Source of the DNA: CAYFZO01 sp965223735
Lineage (GTDB): Bacteria; Pseudomonadota; Gammaproteobacteria; Poriferisulfidales; Oxydemutatoraceae
Length of the DNA stretch: 64,000 bases
Direction: 5' to 3'
Assembly (NCBI GenBank): GCA_965223735.1
Contig: OZ245010.1
Coordinates: 558,001-622,000, forward strand
Position 1 is the stretch's first letter, and every line of letters begins with the position of its first letter. Below are positions 38,165-47,495 of the stretch, in pieces. Below the pieces are notes generated by a model. It had not been told where the DNA came from and did no database searches. It worked only from the letters and a program-made list of their open reading frames with translations. Made by a program: the position numbers and the translations under genes.

Positions 38165-39235
38165 ATGCGGAACGGTACCACGACGCCCCGCAACGGCGCC
38201 GTCGCTGTCGAATCAACACAATGCCCCCCCCCCCCTGCTGAAACGATGTCCCGCCTCAAATCCGACCCGCCGTTGAAAAACGACAACAGGGTACAGCTCA
38301 AACCATCATTAGGTCTGTACATACCCAAAACGGGCACCTCATTTGTCAATCACTTTTTTGAATGTGCGGATTTGTTGGAGTTAAAACGCCTGTGCGGATT
38401 AAACCACCTGACGATACCAAGTATCACCAGCATATCTATAATGAACCGCGCCAAAAAGCTCCCATTCTTTTATTATGGGCATTTGCGCCCTAAATTAAAG
38501 ACGCATCACGTTGAATACAGCAATCTTCCACATAATTTAAGAAAATATCCCAAAATCTGCATCTTAAGAGATATCAAAGATTGGCACGCTTCATTTTACT
38601 CATTTTATCTGAAGTGCTGTCGATTCTTCCCGAACTTTCTATTATGCAAGGTAATAAGGACACTTATCCAAAATGACAGCCGCAAACTGATTTACAAGAA
38701 TAAAGACGTGAGCCACGTATTGCCTGAATATAAAGAGGCTTTCATTGACAAATTCAACAATGAGGATATGACCCCTGATTCCGTTCAAAACATGTCTCCA
38801 AAATTCTCCCTTTGGTTCCACGATACCATCAGAATGGAAGCAATGGCCAGTTGGCTTGGCATTCATTCATTGCCAAAGAGGAAAATAGGGCATTTAACTT
38901 TCAAAGCCATAACGTTTCTACTTGACAACCCCCAAAAGATTTTCTGTATGGATCAAAAAGAATTTGACGACTATTTTGCAAGCGGCGAATATCATCAGGA
39001 TATAAAGTGTGACTTCTTCCTGAACTTTAATGAATTAAGAGAGCAACTATGTTCACTGATGGTTGATGAACTCGGCTACGATCAAGAAATAATCCTTTTT
39101 TTGAAAGAGCATCTTCCCAGACAAAACTTCTCGCCTTCCAAACCTCATATAATGAAGTTCATGCAGGAAGTCAGCGAGCATGAACTTCATGACGAAATTT
39201 ATCAGGAATATTTCCTGCCTCTCAGAGAAATATAA
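38165..39235 (+). CDS. Sulfotransferase-like protein with poly-C tract in its 5' end
   Basis: A 356-residue protein. LGLYIPKTGTSFVNHFF (residues 49-65) resembles the 5'-phosphosulfate-binding loop of PAPS sulfotransferases, and ILRDIKDWHASFYSF (133-147, with Arg135 and Ser143) resembles the 3'-phosphate-binding motif. This supports transfer of sulfate to a carbohydrate or other acceptor, though the overall match is distant. Residues 1-45 are encoded by a diverged copy of the ppc 5' end and include a four-proline run from twelve consecutive C (38224-38235). The body is markedly more AT-rich than neighbours, pointing to horizontal acquisition. ATG 38165 has a weak AAGAAG ribosome site. Confidence 0.6.
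   Translation: MRNGTTTPRNGAVAVESTQCPPPPAETMSRLKSDPPLKNDNRVQLKPSLGLYIPKTGTSFVNHFFECADLLELKRLCGLNHLTIPSITSISIMNRAKKLPFFYYGHLRPKLKTHHVEYSNLPHNLRKYPKICILRDIKDWHASFYSFYLKCCRFFPNFLLCKVIRTLIQNDSRKLIYKNKDVSHVLPEYKEAFIDKFNNEDMTPDSVQNMSPKFSLWFHDTIRMEAMASWLGIHSLPKRKIGHLTFKAITFLLDNPQKIFCMDQKEFDDYFASGEYHQDIKCDFFLNFNELREQLCSLMVDELGYDQEIILFLKEHLPRQNFSPSKPHIMKFMQEVSEHELHDEIYQEYFLPLREI
38224..38235 (+). repeat. Homopolymer run of 12 C inside the sulfotransferase-like frame
   Basis: Twelve C spanning codons 20-24. The matching position in the ppc copy has only four C followed by TCCTCG. Gain or loss of one or two C would shift the frame and abolish the product. Confidence 0.95.
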
Positions 39236-39244
39236 CGCCAGCCT

Positions 39245-39455
39245 TAAGGCAATCGCCGGATTTGCTAAAATAGCGGGTTTATGCCGACTGCTTTAATAAG
39301 AATAATGAAGGAAAGTACCATGCGGAACAGTGACGCGACGCCCCGCAACGGCGCCTTGCCGTCGAATCAGCACAATGCCCCTCCTCGCGCTGAAACGGCG
39401 TCCCGCGTTGAAGCCCACGCCGCCGCCGAAGAAACAGCAACGGGGTACAGGGGAC
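39245..39455 (+). repeat. ppc promoter and 5' coding region, second copy of the duplication
   Basis: Counterpart of 38090-38300. It contains TGCTAAAAT at about 39264-39272 (extended -10), a Shine-Dalgarno GAAGGAAAG and ATG 39320. Confidence 0.8.
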
Positions 39456-42304
39456 CGGAAGCATCCGGAATGGCGGACATGCCGACGGCGATCAGGGAAA
39501 AGCACAAAGAAGCGGCGGCGGACAAGCGACTACGCTCACGGGTGCGGCTGTTCGGCGACCTGCTCGGCGCGGTAGTCAAGGAACAGGCCGGCGAAAAAGT
39601 GTTCTCGTCGATCGAAAGGCTGCGCAAAGGCTTCATCAGTCTGCGTAAAAAAGATTCGCCGCGAAAACGCACCTACCTGATGCGCCACATTGACAAGCTC
39701 GACATGCAGATGCTCGAACACGTGATCCGTGCTTTCTCCGTTTATTTTGACCTGGCCAACGTCGCCGAAGAAGCCCACGACCACCGCGAACGCGCGCGCA
39801 GACGGAAGAGACGATCGAGTGACGATTCCTTCGTCAACGCCTTGCGGCAGTTAGCGGAAGACGACATCGACGCACGGCAACTGCAAACATTGCTGAACCG
39901 TTTGCTGTATCAGCCGGTGTTCACTGCGCATCCGACAGAGGCAAAGCGGCGCACGATCATGCAACTGTTGCGCCACATCCTGCTGAATGCGCGAAAGCTC
40001 GACCGCGCCCGGGTCAGCGCCGTGGAAAAGCGGGAGATATCCGAGCACCTGCTCCGTCATATTCAGGTGCTGTGGAAAACTGACGAAGTGCGGCTGAACA
40101 AGCCGACGGTTGAAGCCGAAGTGATCAACGGCCTTTATTATTTCAAAACCTCGCTGTTCAGCGCAGTACCCGCGGTTTATCGTGAGCTTGAGCAGGCCGT
40201 CGCCATCGCATATCCCGGGGAAGAGATCAAAGTACCAAGTTTTATCGAGTTCGGTTCGTGGATCGGCGGCGACCGCGACGGCAACCACTACGTGACGCCG
40301 CAAGTGACGCGCAAAACGTTCAAACTTCAGTCCACCCTGATCCTCGAAGAGTATATCCGCCGGCTCGGCGAACTGATCAATATCCTGACACATTCAAACA
40401 ATTTGGTAACACCGTCCGAAAACTTTATTATCCTTGCGGAACACAACCGTGAAGTCGCGAGAGAAGCGTTCAGGGACTCGCCTGAAGCCTTCCTGAAGGA
40501 GCCGTACCGGCGGCAACTGGCGGTGATGCGCTACCGGTTGCAGTTACGTCTCGACGCAATCAACAAGTCCGCCGCGAGACCACCGGCGCAACCGGCACAC
40601 GCCTATAAATCCGAATACGAGTTCCTCGACCATCTTCGCATGATAGACGCGTCGCTGAGGCATCACGGCGACGCAAGCGTCGCCGATGGGGAACTCAGGG
40701 ACTTGATCCGGCTGGTTGAGACATTCGGCTTTCATCTGGCACGCCTCGACCTGCGTGATGAATCGGGCAAATTTTCGAGCGCGGTTGCCGAGGTCCTCAG
40801 GCATTGCGGCCATGCAAAAGACTACGCGCGTGCTCCGGATAGCGACAAGATCAAGATACTGACACCGCTGCTCGACGGTGCGCCGCCGATACCGAACAAG
40901 CGGCGCCTGTCGAAACAAACCCGCAAAATACTTGAGATGTTCGCGTACGCGCGTGAGACGATTGACAAGGTCGGGGAGAAGGCAATCGGCAATTGCGTGA
41001 TCTCAATGACGCGCAACGCGAGCCATGTGCTCGAAGTCATGCTGCTCGGCAAAATCGAAGGGCTGATGGACACGGATGAAAAGGGGCGCGTGTACTGCCA
41101 CGTCCGCCCGTCGCCGCTATTCGAGACGATCGAGGACCTCAAGCACGTCGAGGACGTGCTCGACCAACTGCTTGCAAACGACGCCTACAAAAAACTGCTT
41201 GAGGCAAGCGGCGGGATGCAGGAGATCATGCTCGGTTATTCGGATTCGTGCAAAGACGGCGGCATTCTGGCTTCGGCCTGGAATTTATATGAAGCGCAGA
41301 TCAAGATCACCCGCGTCGCCGCGCGTCATAAAGTGCACTGCCGCATTTTCCACGGGCGCGGCGGTACCATCGGGCGCGGCGGCGGGCCGACCCATAAGGC
41401 GATCCTGGCGCAACCGCCGAGGACCGTCAACGGACAGATCAAACTCACCGAACAGGGCGAAGTGCTGTCGAACAAATACAGCAACCCCGAAACAGCAGCC
41501 TACGACCTTGCAATGTCCATCTCCGGCACATTAGAGGCGAGCCGGCACCTCGTCGAACAACGCAACGACGACCGGCCGGAGCATCTGGAACTCGCGCGCG
41601 AACTGGCTAAACTCGGCGAACAGTTTTACCGCGACCTGGTGGACAACACCGAAGGACTGTTTGATTACTTTTATGAAGCAACACCGGTCATAGAGATCGG
41701 CGAAATGAATATCGGCTCACGGCCGACGCACCGCAACATGACCGATCGCTCCAAGTCGTCCATCCGTGCAATACCGTGGGTGTTCGGCTGGTCGCTGTCG
41801 CGGCATACTATTCCCGCCTGGTACGGCCTCGGCTACGCGCTCGAAACGTACCACGCCGACGACCCGCGCAAACTGGAGCAATTGCAGAACCTCTACCAAG
41901 AGTGGCCATTTTTCCGAACGCTGATCGACAACATTCAAATAGCGCTGGTCAAAGCCAATATGGATATCGCCAGAGAGTACGCGCGCCTGTGCTCATCGCG
42001 GACAATCGCCGCCGAAGTGTACGGCAAAGTGTCCCTCGAATACGCCCGCACCAGGAAGTACGTGCTGTGGGTGAGCAAACTTGAGCAGCTGCTCGAGAAC
42101 CAGCCGTCGCTGATGCTGTCCCTGCAAAGACGCGACCCGTATCTCGACACCCTCAACCACATTCAGATCATGCTGCTGAAGAAGTACCGCGCCCGGGTAA
42201 AAATGAGCCGATCGCAAGAAAATACGCAAAGTGATAATGAATATCTGGGGCCGCTGCTCAGAAGCATCAACGCAATTGCTACGGGGATGCGGAATACCGG
42301 GTGA
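39320..42304 (+). CDS. ppc: Phosphoenolpyruvate carboxylase
   Basis: A 994-residue enzyme carboxylating PEP to oxaloacetate, replenishing the TCA cycle. Signatures: VFTAHPTEAKRRTIM (active-site His), GSWIGGDRDGNHYVT, VMLGYSDSCKDGG with the catalytic Lys, FHGRGGTIGRGGGPTH, and the C-terminal MLLKKYR. ATG 39320 follows GAAGGAAAG; the frame also offers a start at 39281. The conserved core begins about residue 67 (LRSRVRLFGDLLGAVVKEQ), so there is an unusual Ala/Arg-rich extension of some 65 residues compared with E. coli. A further charged RERARRRKRRSS insert follows near residue 160. Confidence 0.96.
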   Translation: MRNSDATPRNGALPSNQHNAPPRAETASRVEAHAAAEETATGYRGPEASGMADMPTAIREKHKEAAADKRLRSRVRLFGDLLGAVVKEQAGEKVFSSIERLRKGFISLRKKDSPRKRTYLMRHIDKLDMQMLEHVIRAFSVYFDLANVAEEAHDHRERARRRKRRSSDDSFVNALRQLAEDDIDARQLQTLLNRLLYQPVFTAHPTEAKRRTIMQLLRHILLNARKLDRARVSAVEKREISEHLLRHIQVLWKTDEVRLNKPTVEAEVINGLYYFKTSLFSAVPAVYRELEQAVAIAYPGEEIKVPSFIEFGSWIGGDRDGNHYVTPQVTRKTFKLQSTLILEEYIRRLGELINILTHSNNLVTPSENFIILAEHNREVAREAFRDSPEAFLKEPYRRQLAVMRYRLQLRLDAINKSAARPPAQPAHAYKSEYEFLDHLRMIDASLRHHGDASVADGELRDLIRLVETFGFHLARLDLRDESGKFSSAVAEVLRHCGHAKDYARAPDSDKIKILTPLLDGAPPIPNKRRLSKQTRKILEMFAYARETIDKVGEKAIGNCVISMTRNASHVLEVMLLGKIEGLMDTDEKGRVYCHVRPSPLFETIEDLKHVEDVLDQLLANDAYKKLLEASGGMQEIMLGYSDSCKDGGILASAWNLYEAQIKITRVAARHKVHCRIFHGRGGTIGRGGGPTHKAILAQPPRTVNGQIKLTEQGEVLSNKYSNPETAAYDLAMSISGTLEASRHLVEQRNDDRPEHLELARELAKLGEQFYRDLVDNTEGLFDYFYEATPVIEIGEMNIGSRPTHRNMTDRSKSSIRAIPWVFGWSLSRHTIPAWYGLGYALETYHADDPRKLEQLQNLYQEWPFFRTLIDNIQIALVKANMDIAREYARLCSSRTIAAEVYGKVSLEYARTRKYVLWVSKLEQLLENQPSLMLSLQRRDPYLDTLNHIQIMLLKKYRARVKMSRSQENTQSDNEYLGPLLRSINAIATGMRNTG

Positions 42305-42324
42305 ACTCACCCCTTTCCATGCAG

Positions 42325-43002
42325 TCAGCCGGCAGGCTTGTTCAGAGCCTGCATGAAGTGCTCGTGTTCGGCGATCTCTTCGGGGGTTGCACGGATCACC
42401 GGCGTGGCCAATCCGCCTTTGACCGTAAAGGCAGCGTCTTTCGACGCATCGGGGACGGCCTGTGGATCCAGACCGAACGCAATCTGCCCGCCGGTCATCG
42501 CAAGATAAACCCGTGCGAGCAATTCCGCGTCAAGCAGTGCACTGTGTACGTCGCGCATTGAGTTGTCCACACTATAGCGTTCGCACAACGCGTCCAGACT
42601 ATTCCGCAAACCGGGATGTAGATCGCGTGCGAGTTGCAACGTATCAAGGATCGTACACCCGCTTTCCTCCGTAAACTTTCCACGCCCCGCCTTTTCAAAT
42701 TCGACGTCGAGAAACGCCAGGTCGAATGCGGCGTTGTGAATAATAACCTCGGCACCGCGTACAAAATCAAGAAACTCACCGCAGATATCGGCAAACAGAG
42801 GCTTGTCGCGCAACTGTTCCTGCGTGACCCTGTGCACTTCCATTGCACCCGCGTCGATCTCGCGTTCCGGGTTGAGTTGGTGGTGAAATTCGGACTCTCC
42901 GACGCTGCGGTTGACGATCTCGACGCAGGCGAGTTCAATGATGCGATGCCCGTCTTCCGGTTCAAGCCCGGTGGTTTCGGTGTCCAGTACAACCTGCTTC
43001 AC
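42325..43002 (-). CDS. dnaQ: DNA polymerase III epsilon subunit (3'-5' proofreading exonuclease)
   Basis: A 225-residue DnaQ: ExoI motif VLDTETTGLEPEDGHRIIELACVE, ExoII HNAAFDLAFLDVEF, and ExoIII DVHSALLDAELLARVYLAMTGGQ. The C-terminal segment should hold the alpha-subunit-binding tail. Its start overlaps the rnhA stop by 4 nt, forming a methyltransferase-rnhA-dnaQ operon as in E. coli (where rnhA and dnaQ are divergent neighbours) and Pseudomonas. Confidence 0.95.
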   Translation of the reverse strand: MKQVVLDTETTGLEPEDGHRIIELACVEIVNRSVGESEFHHQLNPEREIDAGAMEVHRVTQEQLRDKPLFADICGEFLDFVRGAEVIIHNAAFDLAFLDVEFEKAGRGKFTEESGCTILDTLQLARDLHPGLRNSLDALCERYSVDNSMRDVHSALLDAELLARVYLAMTGGQIAFGLDPQAVPDASKDAAFTVKGGLATPVIRATPEEIAEHEHFMQALNKPAG

Positions 43003-43511
43003 GCGTCTCCTCCGTCCTGCGGGTCGCCCGTCGATGCCCCGGCGCCCGCGTCGGTTCCCACATTCTCTTCGGTCAGCAACCGGTCTATGCTCGCGTTGGC
43101 CAGTCCGTCAGCGCGCTCGTTGCCGGGGTGGCCGCTGTGACCCCTGACCCAGCGCCAGTCAATGTCAAAGCCCGAAACCAATTCGTCGAGGCGTTGCCAC
43201 AGATCCTGATTCTCGACCGGCTTGCGCTGAGCGGTGCGCCATTGATTGCGCTTCCATCTGGGCAACCAGTTATTGATGCCGTCCATCAGGTAACGCGAAT
43301 CGGTGGTGAGGCGGATTGAGCGTTTGCACCTGACCGCCGCGAGCGCTTCAATCGCAGCCGTCAGTTCCATGCGGTTGTTCGTAGTGTGCATCTCGGCGCC
43401 CGACAATTCCTTTTCCTTGCCGTTATACATCAGCAATGCACCCCAGCCGCCGGGCCCCGGGTTGCCCCGGCATGCGCCGTCGGTATAAATCTCAATCACA
43501 GCGTCAGACAT
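42999..43511 (-). CDS. rnhA: Ribonuclease HI
   Basis: A 170-residue RNase H degrading the RNA of RNA-DNA hybrids. Catalytic residues are visible: IYTDGACRGNPGPGGWG (Asp), NNRMELTAAIEAL (Glu), LTTDSRYLMDGINNW (Asp) and WVRGHSGHPGNERAD (His, Asp). The tail after residue 150 (about 20 residues, Gly/Ala/Asp) is not conserved. It overlaps the methyltransferase stop by 8 nt. Confidence 0.96.
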   Translation of the reverse strand: MSDAVIEIYTDGACRGNPGPGGWGALLMYNGKEKELSGAEMHTTNNRMELTAAIEALAAVRCKRSIRLTTDSRYLMDGINNWLPRWKRNQWRTAQRKPVENQDLWQRLDELVSGFDIDWRWVRGHSGHPGNERADGLANASIDRLLTEENVGTDAGAGASTGDPQDGGDA

Positions 43512-44259
43512 CGTGAGGATTGAGCGCCGTGGGCTGTGCCACTTCGCCCTTCAGAAAGCTTTGCCGGTTCCATTCAGCACCGAGCGGGATTATCCGGGAA
43601 ACCTGCTTGCGAGTATATAGCGCAGCGAGACTGCCCATCCAACACAAGCCTCTCGTAAGCACGAAATTGGCGCTTCTCCGCCACAGGCGGTCGCCGACGA
43701 CGACAAACGGTGGCGAAAATCGGCAACTCTTCTCGATTGAGAAACCGAGCACCGACAGCCAATCCCTGATGCGCGGCAGCGAATAAAAATGCCCGCACCA
43801 CGGTGCGCCGCTGAACGGCTTGAACGGCCGTGCCAGTCCCTGCAGGCCGAGCGGATTGAACACCACGATGATGCACCGCCCCTCCGGGATCAGCACGCGG
43901 TCTATTTCACGTAACACGCAGTAAGGATCCTGAGCAAATTCCAATATATGACAGGCGATGACCAGGTCAAGGCTTTCGGTATCTATCGGCAGGGCTTCGT
44001 AACCGGCGACGGCATCGGTGCCCGTCGGCCCGATGCGAAAGCGCGACCTGAACTCGCCGCTTTGCACCCAGTCGGCATGTTCCCGCAGGTTGGATATTTC
44101 CAAGGCACAATGACCGAAATTGCCGCTCAGCCAGTCGTGCATCAGTGCGTCGAGCGCCTGAGACGAACGCACACCGCTATTGCCCGCATACCATGCCGAC
44201 AACTGACGCATGACGTCAGCCTGGCTGAAAGCGCTTTGTCTGTCTGGCAACTTGAACAT
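43504..44259 (-). CDS. Class I SAM-dependent methyltransferase (YafS-like)
   Basis: A 251-residue protein resembling the methyltransferase usually found next to rnhA (YafS in E. coli). The SAM core is recognisable from LPIDTESLDLVIACHILEFAQDPYCVLREIDRVLIPEGRCIIVVFNP (strand 4 to 5), but the usual glycine-rich loop is replaced by HCALEISNLREHADWV, as in that family. Substrate unknown. First gene of the rnhA-dnaQ operon. Confidence 0.8.
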   Translation of the reverse strand: MFKLPDRQSAFSQADVMRQLSAWYAGNSGVRSSQALDALMHDWLSGNFGHCALEISNLREHADWVQSGEFRSRFRIGPTGTDAVAGYEALPIDTESLDLVIACHILEFAQDPYCVLREIDRVLIPEGRCIIVVFNPLGLQGLARPFKPFSGAPWCGHFYSLPRIRDWLSVLGFSIEKSCRFSPPFVVVGDRLWRRSANFVLTRGLCWMGSLAALYTRKQVSRIIPLGAEWNRQSFLKGEVAQPTALNPHDV

Positions 44260-44330
44260 ACCGCGATGTTACAGGTCAATCCGGGGCGTCGACAATCCCG
44301 CCCGCGGTCGGTGCGGGGTCAGCGGCCCGC

Positions 44331-46061
44331 TCACGCGAGCGCACTCTCCGCATACCGGATCACCGGCACCGACGACAGCAGGGTTCGCGTGTAATCGTGG
44401 CGCGGGTTGTCGAGCAACGCAACCGCTTCGCCGGTTTCGACGATCCGCCCCCGGTACATGACCGCGATGTCGTGCGCCATATAGGAAACGACGGCAATGT
44501 CGTGGGTGATGAACAGGTAACTCAGCCCCAGAGTTTCCTGCAGCCGCCGGAACAGGTCGAGTATCTGCGCCTGCACCGACACGTCGAGCGCGCTTGTCGG
44601 TTCGTCACAGATCAGCAGCTTCGGCTCCACCGCCAACGCACGCGCGATGCAAATGCGCTGACGTTGCCCGCCCGAAAACTCGTGCGGATAACGCCGCATC
44701 AAGCCGGGGTCAAGACCGACAAGTTTGAGCAGTTCAGCCGTGCGCTCGTCCATGCGCGCGTCGTCCCCCGCGCCCTGCGCCCGCATCCCTTCCTTGATGA
44801 TCTCGCCGACCGGCATTTTCGGGTTCATTGAAGAGAACGGATCCTGAAACACGATTTGGGCGTTGTGCCGGAACGCGCGCAATGAACGCCCGCGCAACGA
44901 CCCGAGGTGCACACCCTCAAACCGGACCGTGCCGGCAGTGACCGGTGCGAGGCCGAGTACGGCTTTGGCAACGGTGGTCTTGCCGGAGCCGGATTCGCCC
45001 ACCAGCGCGAGTGTTCTGCCGACATCCAGCGCCAGCGAAACACCGTCCACCGCCTTGATATGCCGCCGCACGCGCCGAAACACCCCGGCGCGGACCGGAA
45101 AATGCACCTTGAGCTCCTTCACCTCAAGCAGTCCGGCGCCGGACTGCGCGTACACCGCGCCGACGTCCCTCTCCCCGCCGTCCCCTCCGCGCGGCGCCGA
45201 ACTTATGCTCAGCGTGTCGGCAGCTTCCTCGCCTCCCCTTCCGGATGGCGCGTCAAATAAAGACCCCCCGCGCTTGTCAACCGTCGGCACCACCCGCAGC
45301 AGATGACGGCTGTAAGGATGGCGTCGCCCGGTGAAAAAGCCCGCGGTATCGGTCTCATCTACAATGCGCCCGCGCCTCATCACCGCGATGCGGTCGGCAA
45401 TGTTTGAAACAATAGACAAATCATGCGACACGAACAGCATTGCCATACCGGACCGCGCCTGCAGGGACTTCAGCAAGTTGAGTACCTGCGCCTGGATCGT
45501 GACATCGAGCGCCGTCGTCGGCTCGTCGGCGATCAGCAGGTCGGGCTCGCCGGCAATCGCCATCGCGATCATCACCCGCTGCTTCATCCCACCCGACAAT
45601 TCGTGCGGATAAGAAGAAAACACCCGATCCGGATCGCCCAGCCCGACGTCCTCGAGCAACACTCGCACCCGTGCACGCCGGTCACGCGCCGCGCCCGACA
45701 TGGCACGGTGCAGTTGCAGCACTTCGAGCACCTGCGCGCCGACCGTCATCACCGGGTTCAGCGAGGTTATCGGCTCCTGAAAGATCATCGCAATCCGCCG
45801 CCCGCGCACATGGTGCATGGCGAAGGCAGGCAGGTGCAGCAGGTCGCGGCCGTCGAAACGGACACTGCCGGAACGAAATGCAATGCCATCCGGCAGCAAC
45901 CGCATGATCGACAGCGCCGTCATTGATTTGCCCGAACCTGATTCACCGAGCAATGCAAAAGTCTGCCCCCTGCGGACTTCAAACCCGACTTCGTGCAACA
46001 AAACGTCGCCGCCTTCGACCACGACGCTCAGATTGTTAACTTGTAGAAGCGGGTCACTCAT
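44331..46061 (-). CDS. Peptide ABC transporter ATP-binding protein, two nucleotide-binding domains (YejF-like)
   Basis: A 576-residue fusion of two ABC ATPases of the Dpp/Opp class. Domain 1 (about 1-255): GESGSGKSMTALSIMRLL, SGGMKQRVMIAMAIAGEPDLLIADEPTTALD. Domain 2 (about 315-570): GESGSGKTTVAKAVLGL, SGGQRQRICIARALAVEPKLLICDEPTSALD. A Gly/Ser-rich linker of about 60 residues joins them. ATG 46061 begins MSDPLLQVNNLSVVV; the longer frame to 46103 adds nothing conserved. It energises the importer encoded by the three genes upstream. Confidence 0.93.
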   Translation of the reverse strand: MSDPLLQVNNLSVVVEGGDVLLHEVGFEVRRGQTFALLGESGSGKSMTALSIMRLLPDGIAFRSGSVRFDGRDLLHLPAFAMHHVRGRRIAMIFQEPITSLNPVMTVGAQVLEVLQLHRAMSGAARDRRARVRVLLEDVGLGDPDRVFSSYPHELSGGMKQRVMIAMAIAGEPDLLIADEPTTALDVTIQAQVLNLLKSLQARSGMAMLFVSHDLSIVSNIADRIAVMRRGRIVDETDTAGFFTGRRHPYSRHLLRVVPTVDKRGGSLFDAPSGRGGEEAADTLSISSAPRGGDGGERDVGAVYAQSGAGLLEVKELKVHFPVRAGVFRRVRRHIKAVDGVSLALDVGRTLALVGESGSGKTTVAKAVLGLAPVTAGTVRFEGVHLGSLRGRSLRAFRHNAQIVFQDPFSSMNPKMPVGEIIKEGMRAQGAGDDARMDERTAELLKLVGLDPGLMRRYPHEFSGGQRQRICIARALAVEPKLLICDEPTSALDVSVQAQILDLFRRLQETLGLSYLFITHDIAVVSYMAHDIAVMYRGRIVETGEAVALLDNPRHDYTRTLLSSVPVIRYAESALA

Positions 46062-46109
46062 TTGACGGGCGCATCGACGTATTAAACGGAAGCGGCGGCA
46101 CAATCCGGC

Positions 46110-47495
46110 TCATCGCACGGTCCTCGGATCAAACGCGTCGCGCACCGCGTCGGAAAACAGGTTCGCCGACAGCACCAGACCGAACATGAACACCAGAGAA
46201 GCCGCGAGCGACCACCATACGGCGGGTTCACGCGCCATCTCGAGACGCGCGCTGTTGATCATGTTGCCCCAACTGTGCATCGTCGGGTCAACGCCGATGT
46301 CGATGTACGAAAGCACCGCCTCGGCCAGCACCAGCCCGCTGAAATCGAGCGCGATGGTAATAAAAACAATGTGCATCACGTTGGGCAGGATGTGGCGCAC
46401 GATCAGCGTGAAGCGGGCGACGCCGAGAACGCGCGCTGCCTGAATGTAGTCCATGCTCTTCACCTTCAGGGTTTCGGCGCGCAACAGCCGACACAGGCCG
46501 GTCCAATTGGTGACGCCGAGAATCATGCACAAAAACAAAAGGCGCGTGTCGGCACGCACCGCGAGACTGTTGAACTCATCCTGATGCTGGTTCATGTACA
46601 GGTGCAGCATCAATACCCCGGCAGCGATCAGTAATACACCCGGAATCGAATTCAGGGTTGTATAGACGTACTGGATCACGTCATCGACCCAGCCGAGAAA
46701 ATAACCGGCGGTGACGCCGAGCAACAGCGCGAACGGCAACATCACCAGCGTCGTCAGGGTACCGATCAAAAACCCGGTGCGGATACTTTTAAGTGCCTGA
46801 TAAAGCACGTCTTGGCCGACTTTGTCAGTGCCCAGCAGGTGATACTGCGTGCCGAGACGCGCCGCGACGAACAAAGCGATCAGCATCACGGTCAAAGTAA
46901 CAATGATCGCCCGCCACGGCAGTTCGGTATGCGCGCGCACGACGTCACGTAAAGCGGCAAAAAACGCCGACCGACGCCGGCGCGCCCGAATGGCACTGAT
47001 CAGAGCCAACACCAGCAGCGACGCGCCCAATCCCTGTACGGCACCGATAAACAGCGTCCAGGCAACGTCGCGCGTGCGCCGGACAGAATCCGCGAGATGC
47101 GCGCCGCCGTGCGCCAGCCGCAGATAGCCGCGATAGCGTCGGCCGTCACCGGTCTCGAGCGTCTCTTTGACAAAAGAATGTACCGCGAGCGGCTGTGAAT
47201 AAGTCTTCTCCTCGTTCTCCCTGAGCGGCTCGACCAGCACGTCGAGCACACTCAGGATCTCGCTCGAATAAACCGCTCCGCCCTGTTCGAGGCGCGGCTT
47301 GAAATGCAGCGAATCCAAAACCGCGACAACAACGTAGAAAAGGATGATCGTCAAAGACACCATTGCGCTACGGCTTCTCGCGAGTTTGCGCCACGGCTCG
47401 AGCATATAAGGGCGCCTGATCGCATAAACCGCGTAACCCGCAAACAGCAGCAGCAATAAAAAGAACAGCGCGTCGGTCGCCAACAGCACGGGCAT
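46110..47495 (-). CDS. Peptide ABC transporter permease (YejE/DppC-like), long
   Basis: About 461 residues. Two N-terminal helices and a hydrophilic segment of about 85 residues precede the standard six-helix permease domain. The permease domain holds GTDKVGQDVLYQALKSIRTGFLIG and the ATPase-contact loop KSMDYIQAARVLGVARFTLIVRHILPN. It is longer than E. coli YejE (341) because of the extra N-terminal part and a helix pair around residues 140-215. ATG 47495 overlaps the upstream permease stop as TGATG. Confidence 0.88.
   Translation of the reverse strand: MPVLLATDALFFLLLLLFAGYAVYAIRRPYMLEPWRKLARSRSAMVSLTIILFYVVVAVLDSLHFKPRLEQGGAVYSSEILSVLDVLVEPLRENEEKTYSQPLAVHSFVKETLETGDGRRYRGYLRLAHGGAHLADSVRRTRDVAWTLFIGAVQGLGASLLVLALISAIRARRRRSAFFAALRDVVRAHTELPWRAIIVTLTVMLIALFVAARLGTQYHLLGTDKVGQDVLYQALKSIRTGFLIGTLTTLVMLPFALLLGVTAGYFLGWVDDVIQYVYTTLNSIPGVLLIAAGVLMLHLYMNQHQDEFNSLAVRADTRLLFLCMILGVTNWTGLCRLLRAETLKVKSMDYIQAARVLGVARFTLIVRHILPNVMHIVFITIALDFSGLVLAEAVLSYIDIGVDPTMHSWGNMINSARLEMAREPAVWWSLAASLVFMFGLVLSANLFSDAVRDAFDPRTVR

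Larger units (their letters stand above)
38090..38300 (+). repeat. Diverged copy of the ppc promoter and 5' coding region
   Basis: This stretch aligns with 39245-39455: shared parts include gccggat-tgctaa-atagc (promoter), atgcggaac, acgccccgcaacggcgcc, gtcgaatca-cacaatgcccc, gctgaaacg and tcccgc. It therefore duplicates an extended -10 box, the start codon and about 45 codons. The two copies are a little over 1,150 bp apart and flank the sulfotransferase-like coding body. Confidence 0.8.
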
